Origin: a bacterium
GTDB lineage: Bacteria; Elusimicrobiota; Elusimicrobia; Elusimicrobiales; UBA9959
Reading direction: 5' to 3'
Length of the DNA stretch: 64,000 nt
Assembly: GCA_021811185.1 (NCBI GenBank)
Contig: JAJZPL010000010.1
Location: 35,002-99,001 of the forward strand
In this document: positions 61,382-64,000 of the stretch, in pieces
How positions within the stretch are numbered: the first letter of the stretch is position 1
How the letters are laid out: each line of letters starts with the position of its first letter
Program-made: the position numbers and the translations under genes
The notes under the pieces: model-generated
What the model saw: only the letters and a program-made list of their open reading frames with translations
The model's database searches: none
What the model was told of the DNA's origin: nothing

Positions 61382-62410
61382 TTAAAAGAAAGGCTCTACC
61401 CTGTAGCCCTCTCCCGCCGCCAGCAAGGCCGCGGTGTGCGCGCCTACGGAGCCGGGCTCCAGCCACGCGGGGCCGGCCGGCTCCACCAGCACGTATTCCA
61501 GCCCTTCGTAGCGCACGAACATGTCGCCTTTGCCGGGCAGGCGCCTGATGGCCATAAGATAATGGCCCGGTACGGCTACGCCCACCATGCGCATCCCGCT
61601 CCAGTTGCCGAGGATCGAGGCCAGCAGCGCGGTCTTGGTGTCGCAGTCTCCCCAGCCGGAGAGCATGGCGCGGGCCGGTGGCAGCAGGCCGCCGGTATGG
61701 ACGCCGTTCTCGATGTTAGGGGGAACCTTGTAGCGCAGCGCGGTCTGTACCAGCGAAAGCGCCGCGCCGACGGTGTCCTCGTCCGAATAGCCCTTTTCCG
61801 CCGAGATCTTCTGGAAGCCGGCCGCCAGCGGATTGAACAGTTTGATGTTCCGCTTCACTATGGCAGGGATGTCGCATTCGATCAAATTGCCGGCGCGCAG
61901 GGCCATGCCGCGCGAAAGCAGGATGGCGCGCAGGCGGGTGTCGTAGTCGGTATCCACCCCGGCCAGGGCCTTCTCCCCGGCGGTTTTCCCGCCCAGGAGC
62001 AGCGCCTTTTCCCAGGCGAACTTCCTGGCTTTTTCCCGCCAGGCCTTAAGCCGCGCCATGTCCGCCTCGGAGTAGCCGTAGCCGGCCAGGTAATTTTTAT
62101 AATCCCGCGCGGTCATGCCGAAATCGGCGGCGAGGCGGTCCTTGTCGAAGTTGACGAAGGTGTAATGCGCCCTGAGGCCGCCGCCGTCGCGGTAGATCCG
62201 CTGCGAGGTCCCGTTCTCCACCCGGGTCTCGCGGCTGGTGTAGTCCTGCTCCTCTTGCTCGTCCCCGCCGGCGGCCTGGGCGCGCAGGATGTCGGGGCCG
62301 GCCTGGGGCGCGTCCAGTTTTTTCTCCCAGGCCAGGCCGAGCGAGGCCGAAACGGCGAAACACGCCGCCAGCATTATAAGGTAGAGGGGGGCGAGTTTTG
62401 GTCCGCGCAA
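61382..62410 (-). CDS. Exported transglutaminase-like protein
   Basis: A 342-residue protein with an N-terminal signal anchor (LAPLYLIMLAACFAVSASLGL). The C-terminal domain has SGWGDCDTKTALLASILGNW (Cys nucleophile), then VPGHYLMAIRR (His) and YVLVEPAGPAWLEPG (acidic residue), which matches the transglutaminase-like Cys-His-Asp/Glu triad. The middle region is helical and charged. It probably works in the periplasm. TTG 62410 was retained because it lies two bases after the WYL gene stop with AGGCGGA upstream; ATG 62374 within the signal segment is the alternative. The substrate is unknown. Confidence 0.7.
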   Translation of the reverse strand: MRGPKLAPLYLIMLAACFAVSASLGLAWEKKLDAPQAGPDILRAQAAGGDEQEEQDYTSRETRVENGTSQRIYRDGGGLRAHYTFVNFDKDRLAADFGMTARDYKNYLAGYGYSEADMARLKAWREKARKFAWEKALLLGGKTAGEKALAGVDTDYDTRLRAILLSRGMALRAGNLIECDIPAIVKRNIKLFNPLAAGFQKISAEKGYSDEDTVGAALSLVQTALRYKVPPNIENGVHTGGLLPPARAMLSGWGDCDTKTALLASILGNWSGMRMVGVAVPGHYLMAIRRLPGKGDMFVRYEGLEYVLVEPAGPAWLEPGSVGAHTAALLAAGEGYRVEPFF

Positions 62411-62412
62411 GG

Positions 62413-63366
62413 TCAGGCGTCCGCCTTTTTCAGGTAGGCTTTTATGCGGGTCTTCACTTCGTCCCGCAGCCCGGCCGGTTCTGCTATGGTTATTTCCGGC
62501 ATCCAGTGCAGCACCAGCGGCACCACTTCCATGGGATGGTGGATGACGGCCTTCACGGTGACGGAGCCGTCGGGCGCGGGCTTCGAGACTTTCTGCCGCG
62601 GGAAGACTTCCTTGCTCTGCAGGAAATCGGCCGCGGCGCCTTCGGCCTTAAGGATTATTTTTATGCTGGTCCCGTCGTTCACGCCCCAGATGGAGGTGGC
62701 CGCGCCCAGGAGTTTCTTTATCAGCTTCGGGTCGGGCTGGGGGAATTCCTCGGGCAGGATCTCCAGGCTCTTGACGCGGTCCACCCTGAACTTCTGGAAC
62801 TGGCCCGCCGCGCCGCCGTCGATGGAGGCCAGCATGTAGAAGAAATTCTCGCTGGCGAGGATCTTCACCGGGCAGAGCAGCCGTTCTTTCTCGCCGTTCA
62901 CCGCGGCGTAGCGTACTTTAAGCTTCTTGCGGTTCTCGATGGCGAAGACGATGTCCTCGTAAAATTTCCTGGTGAGCGGGTTCAGCGCGCGGGGGCCCAC
63001 GGAGTAAAAGGGGGAATCCGCGGTGCCCGCGGAGGTGGCCCGGTCGAAGATCTTGTCGAAGGCGTCCTTGATGGCGCCGCCCATGCCGCCGGCCATCTCG
63101 CGCATCAGCACCAGCACCGAAAGCTGCTCATTGGAGAGGTTAAAGCTGTTGAGCGACACCCCCGAGGCGAAGGTGTATACGCCTTTCTGCGGGGTGTCCA
63201 GGTGAAAGCCCGTCAGGTTGATCCGTTCCATGTCGCGCTGGATGGAGCGCTCCGAGACGCCGAATTCCCCGGCGAGGTCGGGCAGGCGCACGGGCCCTTC
63301 GTTAAGGCGGTTGAGGATATTCAGCACCCTGAAGTACTTTTTGTCTCCGGAATCCTTTTTGTACAT
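62413..63366 (-). CDS. HTH-WYL domain transcriptional regulator
   Basis: A 317-residue cytoplasmic regulator. Residues about 5-60 form a helix-turn-helix of DeoR/HTH_11 type (YFRVLNILNRLNEG, LAGEFGVSERSIQRDMERI). Residues about 130-210 are a WYL domain: VRYAAVNGEKERLLCPVKIL, then a variant FYMLASI for the WYL tripeptide, and FRVDRVKSLEI. A WCX-like C-terminal domain follows. WYL proteins sense ligands (for example nucleotides) and often control defence or envelope genes. ATG 63366 follows GGGGGAAAGGAAAGT. It is the first gene of the module that also encodes the transglutaminase-like and DUF350 proteins. A perfect palindrome upstream may be its own operator. Confidence 0.9.
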   Translation of the reverse strand: MYKKDSGDKKYFRVLNILNRLNEGPVRLPDLAGEFGVSERSIQRDMERINLTGFHLDTPQKGVYTFASGVSLNSFNLSNEQLSVLVLMREMAGGMGGAIKDAFDKIFDRATSAGTADSPFYSVGPRALNPLTRKFYEDIVFAIENRKKLKVRYAAVNGEKERLLCPVKILASENFFYMLASIDGGAAGQFQKFRVDRVKSLEILPEEFPQPDPKLIKKLLGAATSIWGVNDGTSIKIILKAEGAAADFLQSKEVFPRQKVSKPAPDGSVTVKAVIHHPMEVVPLVLHWMPEITIAEPAGLRDEVKTRIKAYLKKADA

Positions 63367-63389
63367 ACTTTCCTTTCCCCCTTGGTGCT

Positions 63390-63407
63390 TTAAATTATAT
63401 AATTTAA
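63390..63407. promoter_or_regulatory. Perfect 18-bp AT palindrome upstream of WYL regulator
   Basis: TTAAATTATATAATTTAA reads the same on both strands and lies 24 bp upstream of the WYL ATG. It contains a TATAAT -10 on each strand. It is a good candidate operator/promoter of the WYL-transglutaminase-DUF350 operon. A half-site (TATAATTTAA) recurs at 63496-63505, in the tRNA-Gly promoter. Confidence 0.6.
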
Positions 63408-63472
63408 CAGCGGGTAACGGCAGTTCCACGGCCGGTTGGGAGTTCAGCGTAAGGCGCCGCGCGGCCTTAGCC

Positions 63473-63501
63473 TTGACTGCATAAGGCTAAATACATATAA
63501 T
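63473..63501 (+). promoter_or_regulatory. tRNA operon promoter, TTGACT-N17-TATAAT
   Basis: TTGACT at 63473-63478 and a perfect TATAAT at 63496-63501 with 17 bp between. The tRNA-Gly begins nine bases after the -10 box. It probably drives tRNA-Gly, tRNA-Thr and tuf. Confidence 0.82.
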
Positions 63502-63510
63502 TTAACTTCC

Positions 63511-63581
63511 GCGGGCGTAGTTCAATGGTAGAACACGAGCCTTCCAAGTTCGTTACGTGGGTTCGATTCCCATCGCCCGCT
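63511..63581 (+). tRNA. tRNA-Gly (anticodon TCC)
   Basis: A full cloverleaf of 71 nt: acceptor GCGGGCG with CGCCCGC, D-arm GTTC...GAAC, anticodon arm CGAGC/GTTCG with loop CTTCCAA (anticodon TCC, reading GGA/GGG), T-arm GTGGG-TTCGATT-CCCAT, discriminator T. The 3' CCA is not encoded. Position upstream of tRNA-Thr and tuf matches the classic glyT place. Confidence 0.96.
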
Positions 63582-63877
63582 CAAGATTGGTGTCAGGCAT
63601 CAATGCATCTGACAGGTGTTAAAATCGGCGAACGGTGTTGGCGCGGGCGCGATGGGAATGTCCTTATAGAGAAGCTCGCTGCCGCTCGCAAGTCGCCCGC
63701 ACGGAATTGATCTTTTAATAGTTTAGCTCTGCATACCTCTTAGGGAGGGGTTCAGCGAGGCCCAGTGGCCGAGCGACGATGAACGGGGAACCGTAGGTTC
63801 CCCTTGTAGAGCACCCGGCCGACGAAGGCCGGGCGGTTTAATCCGCCTCGCGTTACCAGACGCGAGGTGCGACAAGT
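63582..63877 (+). other. Structured spacer between tRNA-Gly and tRNA-Thr
   Basis: This 296-bp spacer has no protein gene. It holds an imperfect hairpin (63591-63614, TGTCAG with CTGACA), a near-copy of the tRNA-Gly 3' end in inverse orientation (63643-63659, with a 2-nt insertion), and three strong hairpins: 63785-63792/63796-63803 (8 bp), 63814-63820/63827-63833 (7 bp) and 63846-63853/63860-63867 (8 bp). It may be a processing region of the tRNA transcript or a decayed insertion. Confidence 0.6.
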
Positions 63878-63950
63878 GCTGGGGTAGCTCAGCTGGTAGA
63901 GCATCTGCATGGTAAGCAGAAGGTCGTGGGTTCAATCCCCATCCCCAGCT
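63878..63950 (+). tRNA. tRNA-Thr (anticodon GGT)
   Basis: A full cloverleaf of 73 nt: acceptor GCTGGGG with CCCCAGC, D-arm GCTC...GAGC, anticodon arm TCTGC/GCAGA with loop ATGGTAA (anticodon GGT, reading ACC/ACU), T-arm GTGGG-TTCAATC-CCCAT, discriminator T. CCA is not encoded. It sits 41 bp before a probable tuf start, as thrT does before tufB. Confidence 0.96.
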
Positions 63951-63991
63951 TGTTTTTTGCAGGCATAAATAAAAAAGTCAGGAGAATCAAT

Positions 63992-64000
63992 ATGGCAAAA
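63992..64000 (+). CDS. tuf: Start of a gene, probably elongation factor Tu (truncated by window edge)
   Basis: Only ATG GCA AAA (Met-Ala-Lys) is visible, preceded by CAGGAGAATCAAT, a strong ribosome site. Met-Ala-Lys begins most EF-Tu proteins, and the order tRNA-Gly(TCC), tRNA-Thr(GGT), tuf is widely conserved in bacteria. The identification rests on this synteny; the sequence itself is too short to prove it. Confidence 0.7.

Noticed and set aside
63745..63870. A decayed tRNA-Tyr between tRNA-Gly and tRNA-Thr, where E. coli has its tRNA-Tyr nearby
   Set aside because: GGGAGGGGTTC and a hairpin with GTA in its loop resemble parts of tRNA-Tyr, but no acceptor stem, anticodon arm with a seven-base loop or T-arm could be assembled.
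63723..63935. Minus-strand 70-codon frame across the tRNA spacer
   Set aside because: It overlaps tRNA-Thr and the hairpin cluster and has no ribosome site or recognisable sequence.

Overview
The window is GC-rich, densely packed bacterial chromosome. It has no phage, plasmid, IS or CRISPR signature. Two outer-membrane-type proteins (a PorV/PorQ-like barrel and an MltA transglycosylase) and several signal-peptide proteins point to a diderm. The mix of PorV/PorQ with an FN3/FlgD-like sorted protein, a nucleotide-transporter-like membrane protein, Ptb-Buk, LuxC/LuxE enzymes and many lineage-specific exported proteins would fit Elusimicrobiota or a related little-studied phylum. That placement is inference, because no rRNA gene is present.

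Layout. 1-4780: a truncated LuxE-like gene, a LuxC/PaaK-like fusion and metG on the plus strand, closed by a strong terminator. 4849-6090: an AT-richer GT-C membrane glycosyltransferase on the minus strand. 6364-9933: RcpC/CpaB-like, YhcH, M29 aminopeptidase and NTT-like transporter genes. 9996-14608: a minus-strand pair, PorV-like barrel plus a 1204-residue FN3 protein. 14747-18501: DUF4185, buk, ptb and a SEC-C protein. 18568-23475: exported proteins, a D,D-carboxypeptidase-like enzyme, a TPR/Ser-Thr kinase and MarC. 23574-23657: a long perfect palindrome. 23726-32854: tdh, a lipoprotein, an orphan PEP-synthase-type ATP-grasp protein and a divergent hybrid histidine kinase. 33015-39895: a Yej-like peptide ABC transporter and a CsgG/FlgO-like protein. 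41093-44718: serC, serA and DUF1015. 44823-47019: a tightly overlapping kinase, receiver and transglutaminase-like operon. 47107-51362: PAP2 phosphatase and small exported or membrane proteins. 51447-57647: gdhA, an EamA transporter with a His-rich tail, pfkA and an rRNA methyltransferase. 58059-63366: minus-strand mltA, radical SAM, and a WYL/transglutaminase/DUF350 module. 63473-64000: tRNA-Gly(TCC), a structured spacer, tRNA-Thr(GGT) and the first codons of a probable tuf gene.

Metabolically the window supports serine synthesis (serC-serA), threonine catabolism (tdh), ammonium assimilation or glutamate oxidation (gdhA), glycolysis (pfkA), acyl-phosphate energy conservation (ptb-buk), peptide import plus peptidases, and carboxylate-to-aldehyde reduction (LuxC/LuxE). 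Peptidoglycan turnover enzymes (the M15/DUF882 protein and MltA) and a peptide importer of Yej type may act together in wall recycling.

Two sequence-level themes stand out. About ten genes that start transcription units lack a Shine-Dalgarno sequence and have a -10-like TANNNT hexamer 6-7 nt (4 nt in one case) before the start codon, which suggests leaderless transcripts. There are also at least two kinds of extragenic repeat: palindromes sharing a GGGAC...GCTGCTT half-site, and a 28-nt identical core at 43328 and 57696.
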